From Apostichopus japonicus (lineage: Eukaryota; Echinodermata; Holothuroidea; Aspidochirotida; Stichopodidae), in NCBI RefSeq assembly GCF_037975245.1, contig NC_092564.1, positions 11,317,984 through 11,381,983 of the forward strand: DNA of 64,000 nucleotides, written 5' to 3'. The notes under the pieces are model-generated. The model did no database searches, was not told the DNA's origin, and worked only from the letters and a program-made list of their open reading frames with translations. A program made the translations under genes and the position numbers. This document shows positions 1 to 12,527 of this stretch, one piece after another (positions within the stretch are counted from its first letter, which is position 1; each line of letters opens with the position of its first letter).

Positions 1-5
1 AATTG

Positions 6-19
6 GTTGCTATGGTAAC
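6..19. promoter_or_regulatory. RFX-type X-box motif (GTTGCTATGGTAAC)
   Basis: The 14-base near-palindrome GTTGCTATGGTAAC fits the RFX-factor X-box pattern (GTNRCC, short spacer, RGYAAC) except for one base. No gene start is visible beside it inside the window, so any target would lie to the left of position 1. A motif match alone is weak evidence of function. Confidence 0.35.
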
Positions 20-44
20 TAAATGGACCAATCACATCAGGCTT

Positions 45-190
45 GGGGCGATTACATCTGAATGTAATCGATTACGATTACTTGAGAATGTATGATTACG
101 ATTACGATTACAGCCTAAAGTTGAAGTAATCGATTACGATTACATTGTAATGTAATCGTGATTACAATCATGATTACATTGTGGTTACTT
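45..190. repeat. GATTAC/GTAATC-rich degenerate repeat
   Basis: The words GTAATCGATTAC, GATTACGATTAC and GTAATCGTGATTAC recur in both orientations over about 145 bp. Each word is close to self-complementary, so the tract is a set of overlapping inverted repeats. It could be the subterminal part of a DNA transposon cut off by the window edge, or a decayed satellite. No terminus or target duplication can be identified. Confidence 0.5.
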
Positions 191-1769
191 GCACAATCCT
201 CTGCATATCTGTTTAATATAACTCTCTGCCGGGAAATAGGGCAATGAAATAGGGCAAGGGAAGGGCATTTACAGTATATACGGACAAAATTGTGGAAGTA
301 TATCTAGAATTCCTACCAGGCATTACACATTTATGCCTTAACACGTTTAAGATGTGTAACCCATAAGTCCAGTAAAAAATACAATTTAAACAGACAAAGA
401 GTAAACAGACAAATACTAAAGTAAAACAAATGAAGATTTTCATGCAACACTTTATTTCAAATGTATGAAATACGAATAATAAATTGCAGCTGACAGGACT
501 TTAATACCATAATATGACCCAAACTGGGTGCTGTAAGGAATTTACACTAATCTGGAACTCACATCGCAAATATATGGTATATGTGAGTAGGATATTTCAG
601 CGTTATGAGAACTAAGCTGCTGCTGGAATTTGAAAAGATCTACTTCAGAATATTTTTGTATGAGAGTCAGGCTTTTATCTACGAATTTTATGTCTAATAA
701 CTTGAAAAAGCTGCATCTATATACTATAGGATCCAAAAAGTCAGAAATTCTTCAAAATACCAATTGAGCCTCTATTACTAGGCATGGGCTTCTATTATTA
801 ATGGATAAGGTAATCGTGACCAGACAACACCCCCCGGACAACCCCCCCCCCCAACAGAAGCATAAATATGTTGTCAGAAGTCGAAAATTAGAGAAGTTTT
901 CTTTTGGGGGGGTTGCTGGGGGGGGGTGAGTTGCCCGCCAACCATGGTAAAATGCTAGGCCTAGGCTCAGTCAAATTGAATTTCCTGGGTTATGTCCTCT
1001 TTTGCTTGGAACTGCCCGGTTGTAAGAATATGAATTAGGATCTGTATACCGTACCTATGTATGACATGGACAAACATGATTCCTGAGCCTAATTTGGCCT
1101 ATGGTTTTCAGTTGACTCTGTTAGTTTTACCTGCTATCCTCTAACAGGACACAATGTTCTAGGAAATATTTTTACCTAGCCTACAGTGATATTTTAGTAA
1201 CCTAATTTTTCAATATTATTTCATAAAAGATAGTGGAGTTCTGGACCAGTTCAATTCAAATCATCAAGTGCAAAGCAGAATGATTAATCATTTCAATGGT
1301 CTGCCAGATCGCCACCCAAATTTTCATAAATAATAATCCGAACAAGCTCATGACACAATGGAGCCAAGCAGTTTTTCATTAGGGGGCTAGGCTAGCCCTT
1401 GGTGATTTGTATTGCACACTAGTACTGTGCTTCGTAGATCCCCGATTTGTCTTGCCACGCTGGAGCCTTCAATTTAAGGAATATACCCACTAAACTTTGC
1501 AGAGATATTTTTATGCACCTTATAACAGATCTCATCCCAACATCGCAACTTTCTTGATCAGAACTTGTTAAAAATAGACCATTTTCATGCCTGAAATTTA
1601 TGCTGTTTTCTGTGATGTTAACTATGCGTGTATGTACACTGCACAGTGCACCATACATAGCTGTAAGGACTGTCTGGTGTAACCCACAGTCCTGGTTAAG
1701 GTTATATGGACTAGGCTAGGCCTAGTGTTACGAATCTTAGTTCATTGTACTACTAGGCCTAGGTGAAGT
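191..1769. other. Intergenic or THAP-gene intron; no gene seen
   Basis: No convincing coding sequence on either strand. The segment lies downstream of the THAP exon 1 donor on the minus strand, so at least part of it may be intron 1 of that gene. It holds C- and G-homopolymer runs (about 829-852 and 905-927) and several TAGGCCTAG-type words (about 952, 1386, 1711, 1753). No second THAP exon could be placed. Confidence 0.5.
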
Positions 1770-1775
1770 ACTCAC

Positions 1776-1928
1776 ATCACAAAGTTTGTGATTGGAGTTC
1801 GCCTTCCAGTGAAGCCTGTTTACTTTTGCCTCCCATGTTTTCCTCCTATCTAGGTTTGTTGGGAATCTGAAAAGTTTTGAACCGTTTTCGGGACGATTTG
1901 AACAGCCCCACGCTGAACAGCCAGGCAT
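1776..1928 (-). CDS. THAP-type zinc finger protein, first coding exon (partial)
   Basis: This exon encodes 51 residues that begin MPGCSAWGCSN and run to LCD, the N-terminal part of a THAP domain, a sequence-specific C2CH zinc-coordinating DNA-binding module. The first two zinc ligands are Cys4 and Cys9. Then come the FRFP segment (residues 20-23), the invariant-type Trp32 and the third ligand Cys50. The final ligand (a His in a CxxH pair) must come from the next exon. The frame stops being THAP-like exactly where the minus strand reads GAT then GTGAGT (donor at 1770-1775), a strong consensus splice donor, so the exon ends there. The ATG at 1928-1926 is preferred over the longer upstream frame because THAP domains nearly always start within a few residues of the first Cys. 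The rest of the gene was not found; it may be a host gene or a transposase-derived THAP gene. Confidence 0.8.
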
Positions 1929-2020
1929 TTTGTGATGGCAGCGCAGATGTTGACTGCTCGAACGTACGTTGTTGTCGATCATACGGCCAGAATTAGTTGG
2001 CCCCAAAATGTTGCCATGAG

Positions 2021-2030
2021 GTCACGTGAT
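2021..2030. promoter_or_regulatory. CACGTG E-box upstream of the THAP start
   Basis: GTCACGTGAT lies about 95 bp upstream of the THAP initiation codon on its transcribed strand. It matches the palindromic E-box bound by USF/TFE/MITF-type bHLH-zip proteins. The distance fits a proximal promoter site. The same decamer occurs elsewhere in the window away from genes, so function is inferred from position only. Confidence 0.35.
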
Positions 2031-2083
2031 CGAAAATTCCGGGACCCGAGTTGTCGCAACTCTCTCTATATAAGGCTCTGCAA

Positions 2084-2312
2084 ACTACCTAAGCGTAGCG
2101 CCACCATGTGTTGGCGCGAAGCGTACAAGAAAATTTTGGCTGAAAATGACTCCCAGATCGCTGGAAATGGCACTTCCCAGGCCTTGTAAGTTGCATCTTA
2201 GCATTTTCTCTTTTGAAAATACTAGCGATATCATAAAAGTATTAAAAAAAAAATTATGCTCAAGGGGGGGCGGCTGCCCCCATTTCCCCCTCCCCCCTTG
2301 GCTACGCGCCTG
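2084..2312 (-). mobile_element. hAT-type non-autonomous element fragment (module copy A)
   Basis: Read on the minus strand, the segment begins with the terminus CAGGCGCGTAGCCAAGG at 2312, followed by the G-rich stretch typical of these elements. It ends with the shared module at 2084-2200. The module and its upstream flank resemble the copy at 52652-52771 closely (shared ATGCAACTTACAAGGCCTGG and neighbouring bases). The second terminus, expected 40-65 bp beyond 2084, was not found, so the copy is probably truncated or decayed. It lies immediately upstream of the THAP exon and may contribute to that promoter region. Confidence 0.6.
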
Positions 2313-4522
2313 ACCAGACTGAAGTTCTGAGCGTTCGTGCCGGACAGTCCTTTTTATACCAGGGAATTGCTCAGGCTGCCTTGACTTAACCTAACCGGGA
2401 AGACGGTTGATCGTTAAATGATGTTAATTGGTCTAAAACAAGTGTATTAACAGGATATGTGTGGCATTCTGAATTTGCAATAATTCGTTTGAAATAAATC
2501 CCCATATAAAGCAAATAAAGATGGAAAGATGGCTTATAAAAAGCTAAAGATCCAAGAAATATTCGTTTCGTAATACAACATCTGCTTTGATGCCCAACTT
2601 GGGGTGCATTGATTAAAAAGTTTTGAGATGGAATCAGTACCCTTTTTTTGTGATTTTCAATATCGCCCTCTTATTAAATCAAATTAACTGGAATATGCCC
2701 GAGGCACCTGACTTCACAAATGGCTCTCTAATCTTTAAACTTTCATTTCCATAAGTCATGCTTTTAAAATGAGCAACTGAGAGAAGACCTTTTCACGTTA
2801 TGCATTAATCCCTGATTCTGCGGTATAACATTGAGTCGGAATTTCAAAGGTCAAATTCTATTTTCTCCATTAGGCTGTTTGAAACACGACACAGTCAAAA
2901 CTTATGAGCCACATTATTATATCTAACAACCGAAAACTACTTAAAGAAAAAATCGCAGGGCAAAAAAAGAGTTTTTTTATTCTTCCGTTTTAAACTTTTC
3001 ACTATTTTCTTTTCTTTTTATTTTATATCCATGTTTGGACATGTAATTAACAGAAAATCACTTGGATTAACCTTAAATTCAATTTAGATAATGATAAAAA
3101 GTAGGTCACATACAATCTGAGCCACTTATAGGATTTCTACTTCTATATGTTTCAAGAAAATCGATTTAAGTTCACCGCTGATCTAGGCTTGGTGTCCATT
3201 AAGACTTCATCCACTGTATATGTTTACTAAATGTAGCCATTATGTACGGTTAATCAAGGTTTGACTATTATATAGAACTATATGATATTAATGGATGCAT
3301 GATTGGTAACTGTGATGAATGTACGTCATTACAAACAAAGTTTACACTGCGCTATAAATATAACTATTAGTGTTTGCTATCATAGAAATACCTGTATTCA
3401 AATGTGGATGAATGTAGGTATAGGCTGTGTGCTTTCGTCGTGCAATATAATGTGTATGTGTATGTCCATATTGCCATAGTAGGCCTATATATGATGAGTC
3501 AGTAACGGTTTGGTGCTAGTTTGACCAAAGATTTGAATAAGGTAGATACCCGCATATCAATGAGGCTGATCATCCAGAGAGGGGGACCGAGTGTACATGC
3601 CTGCCCGCCCTCCTTCTGAATTATATTAACACTAATGTCACGTTCAACGTTCCTGATATAATTTAAAATGTTTGTTCACTTGACTTATTGTTTACTTTAT
3701 GAGTAATATTGAGTATTTATGCTGGAAATATTGTCATTGTTTCATTGTCGTTATCATTGTCAGAAATCAGTATAGTTTATATCAATCGCTTCAACATTTC
3801 ACGATAGTAAATATTAACATGCAAAAACGACACCTCGGTATAAAGTCTTTTTAGGGACTTTCCCCCTCTTTAATTTTCGGGGCCAGTGTATTTTTTTTTA
3901 ACTGTAATTGTGGTATTATGGAACGAAAACAATCAAGAAACATGCGTTGTATATATAATGTTTGCATATATCCCAACAAATCCACTAAAAGAACCCATGC
4001 AAACTGAAAGCACGTTGGAGAACGGGTCCGTGAGTCTGTATAAAAGAGAGAGCCATTGGTCGAATCATCCGGGATTTGGTCTCCATAAAGGTTGGAGTGA
4101 GTGGTTGGGGGAGGGGGGCAGAACTACAACATTGAAAAGGAGTTGGTAGTGTGTTTTTGTCCGTTGCAGCTAACATGCATATAAAGATTGATAGCTAGAA
4201 GGCTTTTCTACCCTTTGTCGATATTATATAAATAACATATTTAATCTCCATAACGTACTGATTTAATATTGCCTAGACCTTATAAGTATTATTAGTTGGA
4301 TTGTCAAAACAACAATCAAACAAAGAACACATTAACTCACTATATTTATAAAAACAAAAATACCTGTCCATTTTGTAACATGAATACCGTCTAAATTAAA
4401 ATGTATACCTTTACAGGCGGAAGTAATTGAATTTAGAATACAAAACAATAACTGGTTTAGCCTTCAGATGTCAAATTAATCATATACAATCAATGTGATG
4501 ACGTACAGGAACTCCTTCAAGA

Positions 4523-4525
<3 letters not shown>
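2313..4525. other. Intergenic DNA; no gene seen
   Basis: About 2.2 kb of AT-rich sequence with stop codons throughout all frames. Two short opposed frames near 3886-4176 show no family signature or splice context and are judged chance frames. No terminal repeats or target duplications were recognised. Confidence 0.5.

Positions 4526-4596
<71 letters not shown>
4526..4596. repeat. (TA)n microsatellite
   Basis: About 35 uninterrupted TA units. Confidence 0.95.
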
Positions 4597-4600
<4 letters not shown>

Positions 4601-5403
4601 TAAGATGACCAGAGTACAAACAAATCGCAAAGCCATCATAGACAAACTTTCAGACTTCAAGGCGAGGTGGGGCGGTGTAGGGGGGGGGGGAACAAGGGAG
4701 GTAAACTGTGAGAGAGGACTTTCGAGAGGGAAACGAATTAGATGAGGTGATAAACAATGTAGCTAATTGACCTACATATCATTTGCATACAATAGGGTGA
4801 AAAGACTTGTTTCATTGTTACGTCACACAATTGCATAATGCAAGCATGCGAGATTGGATAACACAGCGTTTATTGCACGCGGCATACTATATCCGACAAA
4901 ATACCGAGATTACAATGCACCACAGAGTGTTTTGAAAATTATCGTTTCTATCGGAACAACGGTCTGACTCTCTGTCCCCTTCGTCTACCCTTTACTCGTC
5001 TACCCCCCCCTCCCCAATCCCCATACTTCCTACCGAGTCCTACGTAAATTCACTCACTCTGTCCTGAATCGTATAACATATTTATATGATTCAAATTGAG
5101 CTTCAGTCTGCATGCACAGCGCCAGTGAAATCACGTGATGTTGTTCGTATTATGTGTAAAATGATCTGCAATAATATATCGCTATAAACAATCCTAATGC
5201 ATTTGGAAATCTGCACCAGAATTCTTAAAGGAGTGTATAGTGTTAAATAACTTTCAAACACTGGAAAACTGGAATACCTCGTTATACTGCATCTTAGTGC
5301 TGGATTATCCGATAGGTAGATATGGCCCCAATCTCACGGCCCTCCAGGTCACGGGCCTTCGTGTCAATTCCAGGGAACTTACCAACCATCTACTAACTTG
5401 ATA
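4597..5403. other. Intergenic DNA; no gene seen
   Basis: Unique-looking sequence with a G-run at about 4680-4690 and a C-run near 5005. An E-box ATCACGTGAT occurs near 5131. No coding signal. Confidence 0.5.
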
Positions 5404-6079
5404 GATGGATGGATGGATGGATGGATGGATGGATGGATGGATGGATGGATGGATGGATGGATGGATGGATGGATGGATGGATGGATGGATGGATGGATGG
5501 ATGGATGGATGGATGGATGGATGGATGGATGGATGGATGGATGGATGGATGGATGGATGGATGGATGGATGGATGGATGGATGGATGGATGGATGGATGG
5601 ATGGATGGATGGATGGATGGATGGATGGATGGATGGATGGATGGATGGATGGATGGATGGATGGATGGATGGATGGATGGATGGATGGATGGATGGATGG
5701 ATGGATGGATGGATGGATGGATGGATGGATGGATGGATGGATGGATGGATGGATGGATGGATGGATGGATGGATGGATGGATGGATGGATGGATGGATGG
5801 ATGGATGGATGGATGGATGGATGGATGGATGGATGGATGGATGGATGGATGGATGGATGGATGGATGGATGGATGGATGGATGGATGGATGGATGGATGG
5901 ATGGATGGATGGATGGATGGATGGATGGATGGATGGATGGATGGATGGATGGATGGATGGATGGATGGATGGATGGATGGATGGATGGATGGATGGATGG
6001 ATGGATGGATGGATGGATGGATGGATGGATGGATGGATGGATGGATGGATGGATGGATGGATGGATGGATGGATGGATA
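5404..6079. repeat. (GATG)n tetranucleotide microsatellite, about 169 units
   Basis: About 676 bp of perfect GATG units, flanked on both sides by single GATA variants. All six frames are open, so the tract yields long artificial frames (WMDG or IHPS repeats) that are not genes. A perfect array of this length suggests recent expansion, or an assembly length estimate that may be inexact. Confidence 0.97.
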
Positions 6080-7064
6080 GATGAGAACACTAGTAGCGGT
6101 TACTCAGAGTTTCATGCATTCATGCATTGTACATCGCCTCTCTAGTTCTCATGAATATTTGTGCATGATGCTGTAATTTGAATAGCATGCATGCTGCTAG
6201 TGAAGATTCACTTAAGCAGAGTTAAGACGTAAAGCTGTCTTTTGTTATTTAGACAGGCGCAGATTCTAAAACAGTATTTCAAAGTATTTAAAAAAATCTA
6301 AAATGTTATATTTGGATATTCCCAGACCCCACCCTCCCCTTTACATTGCCACACCCTCCCCTTTATAAAAATCTGGACCAGCCCCTTTCAGTTACCTCTA
6401 AATCTATTTGGTTGTTTCTTGATACAGAAATTTTTGCTCCATGAAACTTAATGCCATGTTTTATGTGTTTTGTCTACGAAAAAACATTTCATGTTTACGG
6501 CTATAATTCTAATACGATTCCGTTATGGAAAAAGATGACAGAATATATATATATATATATATTATTTCAGATTCATTACCTGTCCTTCAATACTCCACCA
6601 GGCTGGCCAAAATTAGTTTTCTTTAGAAAACTGCTGAATTGATGATTGCCGCAAACTCAAAGCAAAAAAATGTAACTTTAACGAAAGGAATCCGATCCTC
6701 ATAATACATCAAGATAAAAGTGTCACTTAAGACACCCCCTTGCTTTCATCCAGATTCTTGCTTGTCAGCAGTGTCATTGGACGCCTCAAATATCATTGAA
6801 ACTGGGCAAGGACGTATGGCAAGTCGGTTTGGTCTTCATCCCCAAATTTCTTGAGCAAAATCTAAACTATATATCTTTAGCAAAAAACCCTTTCAATAAA
6901 AAAATAAAACTGAAAAATGGATATAATAATAATGGATAATCAAATAATCAAACTTATTCAAATATTGGCTCACAATACGTATTGTGTATATACGATTTTG
7001 CTGCAGTCGATAAAATGGTAGTCTTAGCCCCACCAAAAAAGGTGTTTGACTGTTTTCTTCTTGT
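6080..7064. other. Intergenic DNA; no gene seen
   Basis: AT-rich sequence with a short (TA)n at 6541-6561. No coding signal or transposon termini were recognised. Confidence 0.5.
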
Positions 7065-7344
7065 CGCTACAAAATGCAGACAGTAATGAAACGTGATACC
7101 TTTTTATCTTTAGTTGGACCTGAGATGTCCATCGCTGTATCGTTTGTACACGGTGCTGTGGGTATTGACCGCAGCTGTACGTACTGACTGTACACTAATG
7201 TCTAATTACCGACGGTAGCAAGCTGTGTGTGTATTTTCTGGGATCGATGGTGGTGTCTAACACTTCTGTTACACCTCATTCGAAACTAGATCAGACTACC
7301 GGCATTAGACGTTTCTCTTTTGCGCGAGTCTTCACACCCTTTAA
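7065..7344 (-). mobile_element. TTAA-type MITE, truncated copy (same family as 9386-9753)
   Basis: About 280 bp here are the reverse complement of 9386-9670 with scattered substitutions. Shared words include CTAGTTTCGAA-type, CACCATCGATC and CTACCGTCGGTAATTAGACA stretches. The right terminus reads GCGAGTCTTCACACCC followed by TTAA (7341-7344), matching the termini of the other copy. The opposite terminus is missing, since similarity fades near 7065. TTAA duplications are typical of Kolobok or piggyBac elements. No coding sequence is present. Confidence 0.75.
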
Positions 7345-9385
7345 GGAACTTCTGTATCACGGGAAGTAACTTTCTATCGATAGGTTCACAGTTCCTTACC
7401 ACCTCAACCCCTCCCCACCCCCTCCCCGCCCTCTTTCGCACCCCTATATAAAAAAAAAATATCTAGCAAGTTTCCGTAATGGTCCTTTCGGATACGTGAC
7501 AAATTTTCTCATCAGGAATCATTTGGTGCAATGTTTTACAAAAGCTTTAGGCGAGTGTCATACGTTTTGTTTCGAAAATTATCAAAATTAGGATAGTTTG
7601 CTTTAAACTGCTGCAAGGTGACTGTGATAATGTTTCTGTTAAAATGGTAATTCGCTTGCATATGTTACTATTAGTATTATAACTGTAAATATCTAAAGTA
7701 TAGAGAAGTCACTTTGTTTCCTGCAAGCTGCAAGGCCGAATTATTCATCATTAATTTGAGGAGTCCGACTGCCATGCCAATTAGGTAGTTTAATCAAGCG
7801 AAAGGAATAATTGTTATCAAGGGCGATTGATAATATTGAACTTCTCTCAATTTCTGCGTGGGAGTGAGTAATACCTGTTCGGCACGTTATTTAGTAAGGG
7901 CAAGGACAAGGATGGGGAGGGGCGCATAACCCCCCACCCCCCAAAAAAACTTCCATCGTCACTGGGGGAGGGGACATGATTAGTCGAGAGAATTTGTATT
8001 CAGTTGGGGAAGCATAAGATCAATCCACCGGGTCCAGGACGACACCGGGTGCGGTTCCAGGTTGTGTGTGGGCAGAAATATTTATTAACATAACCTTACG
8101 TTTAGACCTTATATCTAAATATACCTAAGAATGCACCGTCTAAGATTTAAATGTATTTTCAACTATGGAGGAACGCCCAAATCCCCTACATTGGAAAACG
8201 TTTTCAACGACCCCAGGGTCACTCCTACCTTTATAAAATCCCTAATGGCCCTCCCATGTCCCTGTTTCTGGGAAAATTTACATCAACAAATTTAATAACA
8301 CGCCTCTCCATGGGTTATAAATTGGTATCATAATGAGTATCACACCCAAACAAACTGCCCGCAGCTAGGTGGGGCACCCCTCGTGAAGAGTGTACTGTCC
8401 ACCCGCTCCGCTCCCCCCCCCCGCATCATGCATGTATACAAAACGACTATCGTGCCCCTCATTAAATTGTTGATGCCCTCCTTAAATTGTTGGTGCCTCT
8501 CCTTAAATTGTTTATTGCCCACCCCCTACCCCCCCCCCCCCACCCCAACTCATATTTCCTGGTTACATGCCTGCATGTCTCACAAAGTGGTTAGAATAGC
8601 AGCTTCCCTGTCTCATCAACAAACTCTACGAATGTTTTATATACCTGAGCGTGTTACTTTGTGAAGCATTTTCCCGTCTAGCTCCCTCCACCAGTCGCTC
8701 AGTTGTTGATCGAGTCAGAAGATTAAGAAACATTTTTTAAAGGGACAATTTAATAACAACAGGGAAATTGCTAAAGCTACACTGAAATGACCAAAAAAAT
8801 TTCAACAACGATAACACACGTTGGGGTGGGGGGGGGGGATATAAATTATATGAAGGATAACAAATGTTTTAAAAGATGATACGATCTCCTTGAAGTGGAG
8901 TCTGTGGTTTATTTGTAATTTATGACGAATATTATACGGCCTTGATTTGGCCAATAAGGTTAATTTAAACATAATTAAAGCCTCAATCTCTCCAATTAGT
9001 TTAACTTCAATCATAATTAACCTTGTTTTTATTGATTTAGTTTGTAACTATAGCCAACCATTTGAATGAGACAGAAAAGGGGTTTTCTATTCAGCAAATG
9101 AAACTTAACAAATTATTCTTTGTGTCGTTTACTTCTAGAGACAATGAGTTTTAGGGCTTGTTAGTGAAACTGCCTACTGATTCAAGGTTCTATATATATA
9201 TTTTATTCAAATAAAATACAACAACTTTTATTTGCCATAAGACCACTGTCTAACAGTACATTCAGATATACGATTTCCCCAACTTTTGTTGTCGCTTGCG
9301 GAACTGAAATGATGCTGCGGGGATATTTTACGAGCAAACAAGTTTGTGTGTCATGTTTTCAAGCTTCGGTAAAAGCTTTTTGTAC
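7345..9385. other. Spacer between two inverted MITE copies; no gene seen
   Basis: About 2 kb with many C- and G-runs (near 7400, 7930, 8415, 8530, 8828). A motif resembling TTAAATTGTTGATGCCC is reiterated three times at about 8460-8520 and recurs inverted near 16690-16720, so this piece is probably a decayed dispersed repeat. Open frames across it are proline-rich artefacts of the C-runs. Confidence 0.5.
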
Positions 9386-9753
9386 TTAAAGGGTGTGAAG
9401 ACTCGCGCACAAAGAAACGTCTCATGCCGGTAGTCTGACCTAGTTTCGAACGAGGTGTAACAGAAGTGTTAGACACCACCATCGATCCCGGAAAATACAC
9501 ACACAGCTTGCTACCGTCGGTAATTAGACACTAGTGTACAGTCAGTACATACAGCTGCGGTCAATACCCACAGCACACTGTACAAACGATTCAGCGATGG
9601 ACATAACAGGTCCAGCTAAAGATAACAATGTATCATGTTTCATTACTGTCTGCATTTTGTAGCGGCCAGAGAAAAACTTCACTTGCAAGCAACGGAAATT
9701 TAACTTTTTCAGAGCGAGGCACGCGGTTTGGGGCGAGTCTTCAATGCCTTTAA
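9386..9753 (+). mobile_element. TTAA-type MITE, complete copy (360 bp plus TTAA duplications)
   Basis: TTAA at 9386-9389 and at 9750-9753 flank the element. Inside, the left terminus reads AGGGTGTGAAGACTCGC and the right terminus is its imperfect inverse, GCGAGTCTTCAATGCCT. The element has no open frame of note. The TTAA target duplication and terminal repeats place it in the Kolobok/piggyBac-like class of cut-and-paste elements, mobilised by a transposase encoded elsewhere. Which of the two superfamilies cannot be decided from the termini alone. Confidence 0.85.
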
Positions 9754-12527
9754 GTTCGAAAGTTTTTAGAAAGTCGGTATGTGTGATGAAGCCAACTACG
9801 TGTTCCCTGTATTCAATACATTAAAAATCATTCTCATAACCACATCATGCCACATGGCATTATACGTAAAGGCAATGGATGTATGTAAAACAATGAATAA
9901 AATCATATCAATAAATATGAAAAAAAGGACCATAATGTAAACAAGTTTGAGAGTGCGTTTTTAATCGAAATTCAAGGTGATACATAAATAAAGTTTTGAT
10001 TATTATAAGAGATTTAAATTTGTACAGTGTTTTATACACACATTCTTTTTAAAGAATATAAAAACCCAAAACAAAACAAAGCCTGCAAAAAAAGTGGTTA
10101 AAGTCATTAAAATATTCATGAAGTCTTCACAATTTTATAGTGTTTGAAGGTTAACCGCCTGTGGCATCACGTTTAAATTTGCTTTAGGTTACTGTTATAT
10201 CCGACCATCACAAATTTATGTTAACTATGTTACTTGTTTGTATATTTAAACTATCTTTAAAATCAAAATATCAGATGTTCTGACCAGGGCCCAGATCTAG
10301 AATATGCTCGCTGTTAAGTCAGCCCATATGAAACAATACAAATCTAATAAAAAAGACAGAAACCAGCAAAAACTCACAACAAATGACAAAATAATTCAAA
10401 TACAATATTTAAAATGCATTACAAATTTGTCGATGACAAATGCTGTTGAATATCGTAAATGGGTGCTCAAATGTTTATATTTAAGTTAAAAGAACAACTT
10501 TTGTTATAATTAACATTATATTTAACGAAAATGGATTGACATATAACTTTCTGAACTGCCCTACGAAGACAAAGATATCATCAAATTAACCTTTAAAGGT
10601 ATGCGGTATTTGCCCCAAATATCCTAGATGTTCAAATATGGTCACTTTTGGTCAAAATTCTTAAAAGTGGTTTTCTTACAATCTTCGAGGAAGTTTTCGT
10701 CACTGGGCCATTTAGTCATCTTGTGTGTTCCTTAAAAATGTCTGAGAACAAATTGGATAGTAAAGACCTCCAGGAAAGTACTTTTTGAAAACTTCGAGCA
10801 GTTATAGGGTGCTATAATTTTGGGCCTATACTGACTACTTTTAAAGGAGCTTTCCAGACATCTGAACATATTATAATATAATTAATATCCAGAAGACTGG
10901 AACATTGATAGAAACATCACTTTACCACTCATTGTTTCGTTTTCGGTTTGTTGCAATTTTTGACATTATGAACACTGGGTTTCAGCCTTAAATTATTCAC
11001 CAATTCAATATCCTAAAATAAAGCTTGTTTCTGACTTCTGACCAAATCCCCCAAATTTACCAAACATCTACAAAAAATGAATTCAACACATTGATAAGTT
11101 TTCTCGTATAACTGTTTACATATAAAGCAAGAGTGGGAAATATTGAGTTTAAAAACGTTTGACAGAGAATTATAATTTTACCGAAAATTTCGTGCGATAA
11201 ACGACGTTGGAAAAAGCGTTAAAACTTTGGTAAAATTCCAGGGAACCAGTGAACTGCAAATCAACTGACTGCAGACCAAATTGAACCGACGACTACAATC
11301 TTTTCCAAATTAGCCTTAGACCAGTTTCGTCGCCTGCGAGGTGCTTGTACTAGTTTGATGGTAATAAGAGAGGAATAAACCGAATTGCTGCAGCTATATT
11401 TCAGAGTAAACAAGGTAATAAACCCTAATTCGAATTTGGTGAGATATCTCAAGTTTCATTTTGATGATAGTAAAAGATACCTTCCATTAATAAATGAGCA
11501 TTGCCTTATAATAATGCAAAAACTTTGTGATAAAAAGGGAGATAATCAAGATTAAAGTTTCTGCAGAAAACACTGTAATGAATAAATAAAACTTGCACTG
11601 ACATCACAATGATCTTTCATAAAGAATAAAATAAGTAGTCCGAGACAACTATGATAATTAGTCATTAACCTCGAATTTCTTTTTTAATGGAAATTCTCAT
11701 TACACCTCTTAAGGCAAGAACAATTTTTTTTTTATAAAGAAACTTTAACATTACTTTCTTCATTGTAATTACCCAAGTCGACCCGGGCAATTAATCGACT
11801 GTTTGACATCGGAACTGAAATATTATCGACCCAGAAACATACTACAAGCATGGACGTCGATTTTGAGGGGGTTTGTCATCGTAACTGACATGGAGTTTAA
11901 CTGAATAGAATCCTCGGGGATGCATGCAGGGTGTAAGCAAAAGGTTGGCAAAATGTGTCCCGGAGGGCAACTATTCTGCAATCCGACAGATGGCTTTCAA
12001 AGTCCCTGTTATTACGTATTGAACCGAAATGTTTCAACAAGGCGTGTGTGAGCGCTTTTAATGGTTTGTGGAGGGGGATATATGGGAAGTTATAAATAAA
12101 TAATGAAGGTAACCAAAAGTGAGGGAGGAGTTCACTAGCGATTCTCTCAGTTAGTTCTTTAAAGTACAAAGTGGGGGAGGGGACGAAATGCATTATTGCC
12201 CCGCTACTAAGAAATCATGTGGCAAGGTACCCCCCCCCTCCCCTTTCCCCCTCCAACCCCTTCCCAAAGGTACGGTATTTAATGTTATAATACTGTTTCC
12301 ATCTTGTATGCAAGATTAAAAATCTTTGACTGTCAACCTCAGTGCAAGTTTAATCCCGTCAGTTAAGTATATGAGTCGTGCCTTGTAATTATTCTCTATA
12401 GTGTGGTATCCAGGGTACACGTTAAAGGACTATACTGTCATTCTCCGATTACTATTTCAAAACTCTTAAACTACAATCATGTACCTAAAATGACCGGAGT
12501 ACAAAATACAACTAAACGTGTGAGCAT
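9754..12527. other. AT-rich DNA 3' of the GPCR gene; no gene seen
   Basis: About 2.8 kb with no supported coding sequence. The part nearest 12528 should hold the GPCR 3' UTR. On the minus strand there is no clear AATAAA in the nearest 300 bp, only an ATTAAA variant at about 12277-12282. A frame at 11897-12193 has no recognisable family features. Confidence 0.5.

Noticed and set aside
2067-2074. TATATAAG resembling a TATA box
   Set aside because: It is oriented for plus-strand transcription, where no gene is supported, and TA-rich words are frequent in this DNA.
1932-2189. 85-codon plus-strand frame over the THAP promoter and hAT fragment
   Set aside because: Its second half is the transposon module, whose copies elsewhere also give short frames (for example near 36.8 and 53.4 kb).
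5305-6145. Long open frames on both strands encoding WMDG or IHPS repeats
   Set aside because: They are translations of the (GATG)n microsatellite, open in every frame, with no unique coding sequence.
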